The notes under the pieces were generated by a model. That model made no database searches and was not told where the DNA came from. It saw nothing but the letters and a program-made list of their open reading frames with translations. The position numbers and the translations under genes were made by a program. From contig CM018680.1 of assembly GCA_009363875.1 (NCBI GenBank), forward strand, positions 10,239,426-10,303,425: a DNA stretch of 64,000 nt. The letters run 5' to 3'. The stretch's first letter is position 1. Every line of letters starts with the position of its first letter. Shown here in pieces: positions 24,107 through 35,365 of this stretch. The DNA is from Mikania micrantha (Eukaryota > Streptophyta > Magnoliopsida > Asterales > Asteraceae).

Positions 24107-24831
24107 TGGGTTATAGAGAATTAGGTTATAAAAAAAATAAAATGAATGACCTAGACTATAACCATAGAATGAATTAGTTGAACTATGTAGTTGCCATGAA
24201 CTCTAAGTTGAACCTTATAGTTGTAAGGACTAGGCCATGAACTTTAAGTTTGAACTACATAGTTGCCATGATAGGTAAAACTTGAGTATGTGACTACTTG
24301 TACTACTTGACTAGTTATTTGATAGGACAATTATTTGAACCTAGTTTAGGATGGCTAACATGCACACACTAGAGTTTAGGGTTCTGAACTTCTTGACCCC
24401 TTTCTTACGTCTTGCTAGAGGATCGTCATTACAAAGACTGCGCTTAGACTTACAAGTTTAATTAAATCTTTGACTCCCGTCAATAGTCTTTAGGTTCACA
24501 TTAATGAGTAGGAAATACATACAATCTGGAAGGGGGAATACCTGTACTTTGGGAGTTCTGTCTAGGAAAGTACTTCGTATAAATCCAAATCAACCGATGG
24601 ACCTGTTATACTTTCCTGGGAACCCTTGGAGTGAGTATGAACCTATAGGCTAAAGTATGTCTTTCTGAAAGTTAATTTGGACTTAAACACTTTGATATGT
24701 CAAAAGTGTTCCTTTGGGAGTGCAATCTGTGTATTGATTTATGCTTGAACCCTCATTTTGAACTATCAATTTCTTATTTTGAACTCCTTGAGTTATTTAT
24801 GATCCCTTTCATTTTAACCTCTTGTAGAATC

Positions 24832-26250
24832 ATGCCTCCCCGTCGCAATGTTGCCAACAACACCAACAACGCCAATGTCAACAATGCCAACAACATGAAT
24901 GCTAACAATGGCAATGACACCATCAATGCCGAAAATGTCAACAACACAAACACCAATAACCCAAACACCACAAATACCGACAACACCAACACCAACACCA
25001 ACAATGCTAATAACACCACCAACCTTAATAACCCCATCATACAAGAATTGGCTGCTATCATTACTCAGCAAATGGCCACAGTCCTACCTGGCCTTGTGAC
25101 CCAGCTTAATCAAGCCAATGGGGTTCAAAACAACAACAGGAATGGTGAGGGTGCAAACCAAACTTGCACCTTCAAGCATTTCAACTCTTGCCACCCTGCC
25201 AAGTTCCTTGGTTCTGAAGGGGCCACTGGACTGCTTCAATGGTTCGAAAGCATGGAGAGTACCTTCCTCCATTCAAACTGCCCTGAGAACCTTAAGGTTC
25301 GTTATGCCACCAGTGTCCTTCAGAAAAGAGCACTCACTAGGGGTGCAGAAACTGCAATGGCCTTAACTTGGGATGAGTTCAAACAACTGATGACAGAAGA
25401 ATTTTGCCCTCGCAACGAAATGATGAAACTGGAGTCGGAATTCTGGAATCTTAAACATGATAGTGGGGAAAATCTGGCTTACACGAACCGTCACCACGAA
25501 CTTAGTCTGTTGGTGCCACACATGGTCACCCCACTGTCTCGTGCTATTGAGAAGTATATTAGTGGCCTACCCATGCAAATCCAAGATACCTGTTATGGGA
25601 GCAAACCGACTACATTGGAAGATATTATTCGTTTGGCTGCTATTTTAACTGACAACCATGTAAGAGCTGGTACTTTAACAAGAAAGGGAGTTAAAAAGGT
25701 AGAAACCAAATCCACCAATGATGAACCTTCTAACGAAGTAAATTCTGAATCTTCGAATGCTTCAAAGTCCAACAAACGTAAGCGAAATGACCAAAATTTC
25801 GCGGTAGTGACACCTACTATCCCTGTTGTACCTTTGAATCAACAAGCCCCACTAAACCTAAACAACAAACCCTATGCGGGATCTTAACCCCTCTGCAACA
25901 CTTGTAGGTTGCATCACCCTCAAAACCGACCTTGTCGTGTTTGCAACATATGCGGGAGGTATGGTCATTTTGCTCAAACTTGTCGAATTGGACCTCCAGT
26001 GAAACAAGGTAATCAAACCCAAGTTGCACAACAAACAAACCACCAACCAGCTGCACCTGCCATCCCTGCCATAGCAAATGGAAGGGTCTGTTTTGAATGT
26101 GGCGACCCTAATCATTTCAGAAACCAATGCCCAAGGCTTGCGGGAAATAACCAAGGGGGAGCTCATGCTCGAACTTTTCAACTAAATGTCCAAGATGCTC
26201 AAGCTAACCAAAACATGGAGAATGGCACATTACTGATTAAGGACCGTTAG
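24832..26250 (+). pseudogene. Chromovirus gag with one in-frame stop before the zinc knuckles
   Basis: Gag forms the particle that packages element RNA. I start at the ATG at 24832 (MPPRRN, the common chromovirus start) although the frame is open further upstream. Residues 6-66 are extremely Asn/Thr-rich. A capsid-type region follows (about 105-270; WFESMESTF, EEFCPRNEMMKLESEFWNL, YTNRHHELSLLVPHMV). A TAA at 25885-25887 ends the frame after 351 residues. The same frame continues with a Cys/His-rich segment, then two CX2CX4HX4C zinc knuckles (about residues 371-384 and 420-433). The frame closes at 26250 just before the protease would begin. A 351-residue capsid protein lacking knuckles could still be made, but would pack RNA poorly if the family model holds. 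Confidence 0.85.
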
Positions 26251-26300
26251 GCTTCTGTGCTATTATGATTCTAAGACCAATAAAGTTTTATATTTCTTTG
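26251..26300 (+). pseudogene. Protease remnant
   Basis: After the gag stop the sequence still matches the expected protease start, a short ASVL then, after a one-base shift, YDSKT. The family active site is D-S-G; here the third residue is Lys. All homology stops near 26300. Confidence 0.5.
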
Positions 26301-26937
26301 GAATTTGAGGTTTTATTTGGTTGAACATAATACTAGAATTTAGTTATCATTTAATGTTTAAGTGTTTGATGATAATTCCATCAACATCTATTATATTATA
26401 CTTGTTTGTATTGTGAACATTAGGGATCTTGTATTCATCTAATTGTGCCAAAAATCAGCAAGTAGGGTAAACATGCAAGGAAAATTTTCGTTACGGGTGC
26501 ACACGGAACGAGAATTTTCAGTACATGTAAATCCTACGAATGCGAGGTAAAGGACACAACTGTTGAAAAACTTTGGGATGATTAATTTAAACTCAGTTGG
26601 TTGAAAAGTATGTGAAACAGTTTTATTTTGTGTATTGGTAGGTGATTGGTATGCTTTCAAAGTATTGTTGATGTGATGGGTTGGCTGCGGTATACCCTAT
26701 ATATAAGCACCAACAATATTTTGGGAGTAGCACCGAAAGCTTGACCAATGTTAGGTTTCATACATTTGAGTGTGTCAATAAAGAAATCATAGTCAAACTT
26801 GTAGTTGAAGCAATAAATTCTTGCATACTAAGACTAGGTGTATCCTACAAAAGTCTTAGTTATTATTCTCATATCAAGACAACCAGACAAATGTTATTGT
26901 TGCAATGAAAACATGAAAGACAAATACGTAACCTAAT
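26301..26937. other. Noncoding interior of the gag-only element
   Basis: No RT or other pol motif occurs in any frame. Near 26672-26705 the phrase GTGATGGGTTGGCTGCGGTATACCC resembles one at 29770-29815, so flanking sequence on both sides of the embedded LTR may derive from a common duplicated segment. Confidence 0.4.
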
Positions 26938-29349
26938 TGTCGTTATGAGAGGCCCCGAGCCCCTCAGTTGGCAAACATCATACCCATAATCCTTATACCA
27001 TATTTACATTACCATAGCAGCGGAATTTAAGGTGATTACATAAGTAAAGTACACATATTAAAACATAACCCACTCTTCTAATAGTCATATACTACAGCCA
27101 GTCTATGCCAGGGTTAATCTTCAACATATGCCATGAGCCCTCCTGGTCTCCCTTCTCACACTATTCAACCTGATATGCATGTAAAACAAGTCAGCTTTAT
27201 GCTGGTGAGTTCTAAGTTCATTTCTAAAAAAAAATCCTTATCCATTCATGTTATCATATAGCATAATCCAAATACATAACATACCTGTTCTCATATCATA
27301 ATTTCATCATATACATGTCATCATAACATAATTACATAATATACATATCATCATAACATCATTCATACAGTGAAGGAACTTCACCGTCAACTGCTGACTC
27401 TGAAGTCAAACAGGTTTGTGCAGCACAAGGCTCTTAAACTACCAAACCGCAGCTGGTAACTCATACATGTATAAGATTTCTTTAACACTATCAACGCGCA
27501 GCTGATAACTCAAGCATGCCTAAGATTTCTTTAACTGAACTGGCGACACACAGTCGGCAGGCCTATGTTTCCACAGGACTTTTTAACCATCAACCGAAAT
27601 TGACGGCTCATACCGGTACAAGACTTCTTTTCATATATCATTCATACATAATATGGTTTAAATCATTTAAACCATCATCATCATAAACGGCTCCTTTCAC
27701 CGTAGTGTTCAAGTTTTGCCCAACCGCAGCCAGCAAGACCTCATTTCCTACTCAACCTCGGTTGAGTCCTTTAAAATCATTTCTTTCTCAACCGCAGTTG
27801 AGACTTTAAAACATTCATTATATTTCAACTGAGATTCTTAAAAATCATTTACTTCTCAATCATAATTGAGACTTAAAACATTCTTTTCTTTAAAACATTC
27901 TTTATCTATAAACATTCTTTATCTGTAAACATTCTTTATCTGTAAACATGTTTTACCTGACCATAATCAGGTTAAAATCACTCTCATACAATACTTTATA
28001 CATACATACAATCATTTTCATAAAAGAACTTTATAACATGCATATCAGTCCAAAATGATAAAACATTTAAAACAGGGCTTTAAGAACTCACCTGAGCTAA
28101 AACACAATTTGCTAGCTTTTCTTTCTTTCCTTTCCTTACTTTCTCACTTCAGAATAATACCCTATTAATATGAATGTATTATCATGATTATAACCTTATC
28201 ATATAATATAAACCCTCTTTTTCAGGGTTTCTAAACCGGTAGCACAACGACTACGTTATAGTTATCTTCAATACGAGTGTTTAGCTCGTTATAACGACCC
28301 GAAGAGTTTTATAAACTTAATATTATTTATCTCAATTAATAATAACTTGAGATAAATTTATAATACTTATTATGAAGATGCTCAGATTTACGATTACCGC
28401 TCGAAACTTCGGCATGTCATAACTTTCAATCGGAGCTTTATTTCAAAATTTCGCTTCCACTCATTTTGACCATTTTTATCTCTAGAATCTTGTTATGCTT
28501 AAAAATTACTTATTTGTTCGGCTTAGATAAGCGTATTCTCTTATTTAATTAATTCGTCTTAGTGCGTTGCTAAACTTACTGCATAATACATGAGTTTAAG
28601 GCAACCAAAAGAGTATATATATTATACCCTCATAAAACTCATGAAAACCTGATCATTATCTAGTTGTAATTGGGCTTCAATCGGATCAAGTTCATGTTCA
28701 TCATACAAAACCAAACTTCCAACTAAGCATGGTGTTGGTCTCTTTAATCAATCAAAGCTAAACTAACACGAGATGAGAATTATGAACGCATACCTTAACG
28801 ATGTGTGTAGTTAGTAGTAATCAGTTTGATCGATTCTTCTTGATTATCTTCACTGCTCGAAGTTTATCAGAAGGAACTTACAACTCTCAATTGTTTGATG
28901 CGATCTGTAAAACTTTTGTATACGAATTGATATCTAATTTTTGAGTCGGTTTCAACTTCCTGACGTCACACAATTTTATTTTTTTTAGATGATAAGATTG
29001 AATTTATTTAGAATTTACACTTAGGGCCCTTGAACTTTGAGGTCCTATTTTTAAAACCCCCTTCTACTTTGCTCACATATTTTTAATATTCACGAGCTTA
29101 TATCGGGTTCATACTTTATCGTATAACGGTCCCGCTTATATCACTTTGATCGTAATTACTTCAGGATTGTTTATAAAAATTTCAAACTCAAGCGGTCACA
29201 GAAATTTTTACACGTTATTATTAAGCATTATAACGTGTCCATACATTATCAGATATTTTTATCGTTTATATCCTTTTGATCATAATCACTTTACGAACGT
29301 TTATATCAATTTTGGACATAAACAGTTCCCGAAATTTTCGGTTGTTACA
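26938..29349 (-). mobile_element. LTR-like segment embedded in the interior
   Basis: On the minus strand a clear LTR start TGTAACAACCG lies at 29349; a plausible end, ATAACGACA, lies at 26938 (2,412 bp). The flanks CTAAT and CGTTA do not form a duplication, so the left limit or mode of origin is uncertain. It contains repeats of about 60 bp around 27400-27620 (CCGCAGCTGnTAACTCA) and three 18-bp units ACATTCTTTATCTnTAA at about 27893-27946. No coding sequence. Confidence 0.55.
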
Positions 29350-30032
29350 CGTTAGTCGGGATTATGTCAAACAACCAACTTTAAATCTAATGTAAGCCTA
29401 TGATGCTAACCCTTCGATAGTATTTCGCGACTTGGAATCTAACGTTGTTGTATTACATAACTCACAAATTCTCAAATCACAAGTTGTGATTTCAAATTTG
29501 GTTTCTTAAAATCCGAATTTTGAAATCCATTTATATGTGGTATTTTGGGAATTAGGAGACTGTATCATTTGAAACTCTCTCAATTGATCACAATCAACAA
29601 AATTTTCACAATAAAAATCACAACCTATTTCTCACTCACAGTTACTCTAGTACATTAATTCAAAATATCAAAATGAATACAAATTCTAATTAATTACAAT
29701 AATGCCTTTAGTTAAATAGAAATCACCATAGGATCTGACTTGAGAAAATCTATCAAATATTGACAATGTGGTGGGTTGGTGGCTGGTTTCGCCCTACATA
29801 TACCCTATACATAAACATTGTTAATAAATGGTAGATTACTTAAGCCAGAATTTAGTAGAAATTAATAATGAAATTAACTAAAGTAGGTGAACGTATCTTT
29901 TAGGGTTACTAGGTTCAACGAACATAAAGCATAATAAATATTAACGGTAATAAAATTCTTAACATTTATTTCAATACAATTGCAATCTAAACTTCATCTG
30001 CAGTTTCTTCTTAATTTCGGGACAAAATTCCT
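29350..30032. other. Noncoding interior before the polypurine tract
   Basis: AT-rich with no supported reading frame or recognised repeat apart from the phrase shared with about 26672. Confidence 0.4.
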
Positions 30033-30047
30033 AAAAGTATGGGAGAC
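30033..30047 (+). other. Polypurine tract
   Basis: AAAGTATGGGAGAC lies directly before the 3' LTR start TGTAAC, in the position where plus-strand synthesis is primed. Confidence 0.7.
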
Positions 30048-31320
30048 TGTAACATTTCGATTAATTATATAATTTCATTTATATAATACATCATATGGAA
30101 CTTATATATATATATGTGTGTGTGCGCACGTATAACAGTAATAAATTAATAATAATAATAATAATATCACGTTTTAAAGGTTTGTAAAGTAAGTAAAATA
30201 AATAAATAAATAAATAAATAACAATAATAATAATAAATAAAATAATAAGATGTAAACTATTATTGGAATGAACATTTCATATATAGTGAACAATAGGATT
30301 TTTATAAATTTTAGAAAGTTAATTATATAACTTTATGTTATAAATTTTATAAAACTTCTTATAAACATTTTTATAAAACTTGGGGGATTAAATCTGCCAA
30401 CTCCTAAAACTGAAATAATAATGAAAAGGAGAGGGACCATTATTGTAATTATACTATTCTTACCCATCTTCTTCCCCAAACCCGTCCCCCATGGCCACCG
30501 ATCCAACCCGAGCAATTTCAGCTCGAAATCGTTGATAAAATCAACAAAAATTCGAATTTTTAACAACCACGAACAAGAAGGGATCGTTATGCACTACCAA
30601 TTTTTCGAATCTTAGTCAAAACCAATACAAATTTGAAGCCTAAAAACCCGTAACCGATCACATGCTCAAATTCTATATAAACATGCATAAAACTCAAATT
30701 AAACACACCCACTCGTTCATTATAAACCTGCGAAGCTTTCTGTGCACTCAAAATCAACACAAAAACACTACGGATCGCGAAATTAAGCTCCCAAGGGCTC
30801 GCCTGAGTCTGTTCTGAACCAGTAACCAAATTCACGCAAATTGAAAACAAAGGTACATGTTCTATACGTCCTTGAACTCGGTTTTTGATTTAGAACAAAA
30901 GCCCTAAGGCTATAAACTCTATCGATGTTCATAACGATCGAATTTGAATGAGAAAAAGGCTAGGGTTTGTTCTTCATAATCCTGATTTGAGGTATTAAAC
31001 ACACGATATGTTATATTAAATAGAAACGGATACAAATCAAGGCAATGTGCCCAGATCGACCGGTAACCCTTGTGGCTCTCAAATGAGTGGTCGCGGGTTC
31101 GATCCGGGTCGGCCCCAGTTTGGACCATTTTTGTTATTTTTATTTTATAACTTTTTATTTATTACTCAGCATTAAATTCTGATTTCACCTAAAATTTATA
31201 AACTTAAAAACTATTAATTTTATAAAAAAAAAAGATTTTATTTAATTTATTTAATTAATAATTTATTTCTTTTAATTAGATACATAAAAAGTTATATTTA
31301 TTATTACTAGGACTACTATA

Positions 31321-31396
<76 letters not shown>

Positions 31397-31597
31397 GTAT
31401 AACTATTTTTAGTTACTATTATTATTATTATTATCATTATTATTATTATTATTATTATAAATTATTATCTTATTATGGTTATTATAGTTAATAATTATTG
31501 TTATTACCATTATCAAAGGTATTAATATTACTATTACTAATATTATTAATAGTATTATTGTTATTATGACTATTATTATTTTTATGATCATAGTCAT

Positions 31598-31677
<80 letters not shown>

Positions 31678-32833
31678 TCTTATCACTATTATTATTATGA
31701 AACCTTTTCAACATTTTAAACAATAAAACGACTTGTAAACAATACTTATAAAATCATACTTATTGATTTGGTTATAAAACAATGGAACGCACATATATTA
31801 TGGAAGTTCCACGCAAAACCAAAGTTATTTTAGTTATGTACGATTGAATTATAGGTTAAGCTATATCGTGTTGGAAAACTACTTGACTACATATTAGCCT
31901 TTAATTGCAAAGACTACTTCTTCAAACAAGGTGAGTCTTCATAGCCCCTCTTTTTACTTGTTTTAATATTTTAGGGGTGAAACATGTCAACTTATAAACT
32001 TTGCTTTAAACTTTATTACATGTGAACTTTGCTTTATGAATAAACTGTAATGAACTTAGCTTGAGCTTGCATTGATCATAACTTTAGTAAACTATGATAG
32101 ATCTATTGGATTGACCATCTCACCCAGGCTGGGTTTGCCTTTGTGGTAAATCTGTGGTGATAGGTTACTACTTCGGCATTGTTAGGAATGCTAGCTTGGT
32201 CACAACTTAACTTTTGATCTGCGTATGGTTTACTTACAAGTTTTATTTCATATTAGCTCATATTCACATGTGACAACTTATATCTATTTTTGGTGTGTGT
32301 ACTTAAAACCTGTGAAGCTCACCAACTTTCTAGTTGACCTTTGTTTTAAACATGTTTCAGGTGGAACTGCTATATAAGATTATCTTGATGGTCAGATTAG
32401 AGCTTGGACCTAGTTAGTAGTTAGTTTGTTGATATGTAATATTTTGTAATGACAATGAATGTAAATAAATACAATATAGTATGATACGTGCCACACACTT
32501 CTTTGGTTGCTCTTCCCACAATTCCACGTTGCAAATAGTTGGAAGTTTTACTTGCATTAGAATAGGACTTCTTTTCAATTTTACATGCGTGATTTCCTGA
32601 TATTTAGGAATAAGTTATTTGTTTGCATATTTATATTTCTTGTATGTTGCATTTAGAAGAGGAGGAATGAAGAATATTATTGAAAGAAAGTTTAGTTTTA
32701 TGTCTCTCTTCTTCTCTTGTATTCTTGGGAGTTTGTAGGTTTTCTCCGTAAACCTATCATAGTACCTTGTGCTTTTGAACAATCTACACTTCGTGTACGC
32801 CCTGATGATTCCGCCATTAGTCGGGGTGTTACA
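30048..32833 (+). repeat. 3' LTR of the gag-only chromovirus
   Basis: It is 2,786 bp and matches the 5' LTR throughout except for microsatellite length and one 325-bp block at 32468-32792. The end GGGGTGTTACA is followed by the duplication ATATT. Confidence 0.88.
32468..32792. mobile_element. 325-bp insertion present only in the 3' LTR
   Basis: The 5' LTR reads GTAAATAGTGTACGCC; the 3' LTR has GTAAATA, then this block, then GTGTACGCC. The block has a pyrimidine-rich stretch with TCTTCTTCTCTTG and GTAAACCTATCATAG near its end, similar in style to the R-U5 end of Copia or TRIM LTRs. No inverted repeat or certain duplication was found, so its class is open. Confidence 0.6.
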
Positions 32834-33348
32834 ATATTCCCCTTTTTAATTCAACTTTGCCCATATGGCAACTTTGGTCCCTCAAGCTTTAAACTAATTA
32901 ACTTATTTAACCAACCTAATCAAGTTAGTTACTAGTTAACTATAATACCCCAAATGTTATTATATTATTATCACAACATAATTTAAAATATAATAGAGTT
33001 TATTTATTAACACACGTAACCGTTAAAACCGGTCGTTACATCGCCGGTCGCCACTGGGACTTCGAGACCAAGAAGTGAGAAGCAACATATGAATTAGGTA
33101 GGAAATGAACCAGGGTTTCAAACTTTAGGATATATAATATATATAAAAATAACTATATTTAATCACATATTCGGTTTAAACGGTTAACCGAACAAACCGA
33201 ATTCAAAAAAAAAGTGTAACCGAAAACCGAATTCGGAATTCGGATACGGTTAGAAACCGAACCGAAAACCAAATTCAGAATTCGGTTCTGTTTTTTGGGT
33301 TACGGATACGGTTCGGATAACGGTTTTCGGTTATTTTGAACACCCCTA

Positions 33349-33595
33349 CTTTAACATGTAGTTTGGTGAAACATATGGATATAATATAAAAATTCTTTGA
33401 ATATGCAGTTAGGTGAAACGGGTGGATATAATAATTTTTTTATTGAACAGCAATAGTTCTACTCCTAAACTATACCTAAATAATATTGCTTGGATTTGAA
33501 CCCATGACCTCCTTCTTAAGAGGCAATGCCTCTATCAAGTGGGCTAATCCCACATTGGCGGGTGGATATAATAATCATTTGGATATGATCATTTT
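33349..33595. repeat. 42-46-bp minisatellite units, interrupted by a SINE
   Basis: Two units, CTTTAACATGTAGTTTGGTG... (33349) and CTTTGAATATGCAGTTAGGTG... (33395), each continue with AAACnnnTGGATATAAT. They match three clearer units at 38824-38938 and a piece left of 16905. Confidence 0.65.
33436..33558 (-). mobile_element. tRNA-derived SINE with 17-bp duplication
   Basis: On the minus strand it begins GGCCAATG-like and contains TTAGCCCACTTGATAGAGG (A-box region) and GGGTTCAAATCC (B-box), then a unique tail ending in a short A/T-rich run. CGGGTGGATATAATAAT occurs on both sides (33419-33435 and 33559-33575). The sequence recalls the Au-SINE type found widely in angiosperms. It is about 123 bp and has no coding potential. 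Confidence 0.82.
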
Positions 33596-33975
33596 GTTCC
33601 AATCAAATTACTCAAACTTTTTTTTTCCCAATTAAGTCATTCAAGTTATTTTTGTATTATAATTTTATGTTTTTAACCTGAATAGTATGCAATATATGTT
33701 CATATAAGTTTGAGTGAATAATATTTTTTTAAAAAATGATTGACTTGAATAACTAATTATTAATTATTATTTTTTTGTTTTTGTCAGATATTAATTAAAA
33801 TTAATAATTATTTATTCAAGTCAGTCATTTTTTTTAAAAAAAAATTATTCACTCAAACTTATATCAGCATGTATTACCTGCTATTCATATTAAAAACATA
33901 GGATTAGAACACCAAAATAACTTGAATGACTTAATTAGGACAAAAAAAATTGAATGACTTAATTATAACAAAATG
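33590..33975. mobile_element. Foldback (long inverted repeat) element
   Basis: The left arm (TTTGTTCCAATCAAATTACTCAA..., AATTAAGTCATTCAAGTTATTTT) is repeated in reverse on the right (AATAACTTGAATGACTTAATT..., ATTATAACAAA). The arms are about 180 bp each, around a centre near 33780. No coding sequence; exact ends are uncertain because the flanks also pair. Confidence 0.65.
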
Positions 33976-34062
33976 AAAAGTTGGTTACATTTTTCTATGA
34001 AGTTTTCCCTTACTTAAAATCAACGTTTGCGGGGATTGCTAGGATACAAAAACAAGTTGTAA

Positions 34063-34091
34063 TACATATATATATATGTATATATATATAT
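34063..34091. repeat. (TA)n tract
   Basis: A TA-rich run that bounds the first of four inverted-repeat elements on its left side. Confidence 0.8.
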
Positions 34092-34502
34092 GGGATGGCT
34101 CAAAAGAAAACTCCTCACATTGGAAAAAAACTAAGAAAACTCCTACTAACCAATAAATTTTTAAAAAAGAATCATGATTTTTTATTATTAGCTTTGAAAT
34201 ATTATAAATAAAAAAAATTAATAAAAATATGTAGATCACGAAATTACGTATATGTAACAAATAAAGTTACATATATGTAACTCATATATATAGTGTACAA
34301 GCTACATATATATAATCAATGAGTTACATATATGTAATAACATGAATTACATTTATTTTTTTATATTTTTTTCTTTTTGTTAACAAATCTAACCTTATAA
34401 TAAAACAAAATGTAAAACAAACAATGAAAAACGAAATTGATTTATAACAATTGTGATTAGTTTCTAAGTTTTCTCTAAAATGAAGGTTTTATTGGAACCA
34501 TC

Positions 34503-34505
<3 letters not shown>
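34092..34505. mobile_element. MITE in (TA)n, GGGATGG ends
   Basis: Left end GGGATGGCTCAAAAG, right end GGAACCATCCCC; reversed, the latter is GGGGATGGTTCC. The interior holds several copies of the palindrome GTTACATATATGTAAC. Both sides adjoin TA runs. Non-coding. Confidence 0.6.

Positions 34506-34545
<40 letters not shown>
34506..34545. repeat. (TA)n tract
   Basis: About 40 bases of alternating TA between two MITEs. Confidence 0.9.
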
Positions 34546-34548
<3 letters not shown>

Positions 34549-34928
34549 AGAGGTTCAAATGTTAACCCTCCCTTATAGCGTTAACCGCTTAACCCTAGCG
34601 TTTTTTGCCCGAATCTTAAATTTTTTTTCATGGTTTTTATTATGCAAAAATAGGGGGGTTTCTTTTTTGTGTTTTTGCTAATTCATCACCGTTTAGAAGT
34701 TATTGTAAGTGTAAGTTACTTACACTTACTTACACGGATTGTAAGTAAGTGTAAGTAACTTACACTTACAATAACTTCTAAACGGTGATGAATTAGCAAA
34801 AACACAAAAAAGAAACCCCCTTATTTTTGCAAAATAAAAACCATGAAAAAAAAAATTTTAAGATTCGGGCAAAAAACGCTAGGGTTAAGCGGTTAACGCT
34901 ATAAGGGAGGGTTAACAATGGAACCTTC

Positions 34929-34931
<3 letters not shown>
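34546..34931. mobile_element. MITE in (TA)n, near-perfect hairpin
   Basis: The two arms, each about 185 bp, are almost exact reverse complements, from GGGAGAGGTTCAAATG...CTCCCTTATAGCG on the left to CGCTATAAGGGAG...GGAACCTTCCCC on the right, with the centre near 34735. A transcript would fold to one long double-stranded stem. Non-coding. Confidence 0.85.

Positions 34932-34976
<45 letters not shown>
34932..34976. repeat. (TA)n tract
   Basis: About 45 bases of alternating TA between two MITEs. Confidence 0.9.
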
Positions 34977-34978
<2 letters not shown>

Positions 34979-35355
34979 AATTGTTCAAATAATAACCCAC
35001 TCACAAAGCATTAACCCGAAATAACCCGTCAAGATGAAGCCAAATCTTGGATTTTTTTAACATCATTGTAAGACATGTACAACGCATTCTTCTTTCAAGA
35101 ATTTGCGAAAATTTATCACCGTTTGAGACGTAATATTGTTGTAAGTTTTTCACTTACAGCACTGTAACTGTTTTAGGCCTAAACTTACAACGATGTTACG
35201 TCTCAAACGGTGATGAAATTTTGCGAACTCATAAAAGAAGAAATTGTTGTAAATGTGTTACAATGATGTTCAAAAAAATCCAAGATTTGGCTTCATCTTG
35301 ATGGATTATTTCGTGTTAATGCTTTAAGAGTGAGTTATTATTTTTGTTCACAATC
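34977..35355. mobile_element. MITE in (TA)n, diverged hairpin
   Basis: Arms pair over most of their length: GATGAAGCCAAATCTTGGAT on the left, its reverse complement at about 35281-35300, and CACCGTTTGAGACGTAA against TTACGTCTCAAACGGTG around the centre (about 35160). Less perfect than its left neighbour, so older. Non-coding. Confidence 0.75.
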
Positions 35356-35365
35356 ATATATATAA

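Larger units (their letters stand above)
21639..32833 (+). mobile_element. Gag-only Tekay-type chromovirus, complete LTR to LTR
   Basis: An 11,195-bp element with two LTRs, a tRNA-Met primer site, a gag relic and a polypurine tract, flanked by ATATT on both sides (21634-21638 and 32834-32838). There is no RT, RNase H or integrase: after gag and a few protease codons the interior is noncoding and includes another LTR in reverse orientation. Such elements can only be copied with proteins supplied by a relative. By eye the LTRs differ at roughly 1.3-1.5% of positions outside microsatellites, indicating a recent insertion. Confidence 0.88.
17582..33038 (-). mobile_element. Solo LTR, split by two later insertions
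   Basis: On the minus strand the LTR starts TGTAACGACCGG at 33038 and ends GGGTGTCACA at 17582. TCGCC lies on both sides (17577-17581 and 33039-33043), a perfect 5-bp duplication. Two elements interrupt it: a solo LTR at 18860-20838 and a chromovirus at 21639-32833, each with its own duplication. What remains is about 2.3 kb, a normal LTR length, with no internal region, hence a solo LTR made by LTR-LTR recombination. Confidence 0.85.
16913..33348. mobile_element. hAT-like element (outermost level of the nest)
   Basis: The left end TAGGGGTGTTCA starts at 16913; the right end TGAACACCCCTA stops at 33348. The flanks CTTGAACA (16905-16912) and CTTTAACA (33349-33356) agree at 7 of 8 positions. 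Removing the LTR insertion at 17582-33043 leaves about 980 bp made of GGTTCGGTTAACGG-type repeats at both ends and a GC-rich centre (17370-17580). The frame at 17281-17691 runs from that centre into the LTR and is not a gene. Confidence 0.78.

Noticed and set aside
26938..29349. Calling this segment a confirmed solo LTR
   Set aside because: Good LTR start but the flanks CTAAT and CGTTA are not a target duplication; kept as LTR-like.
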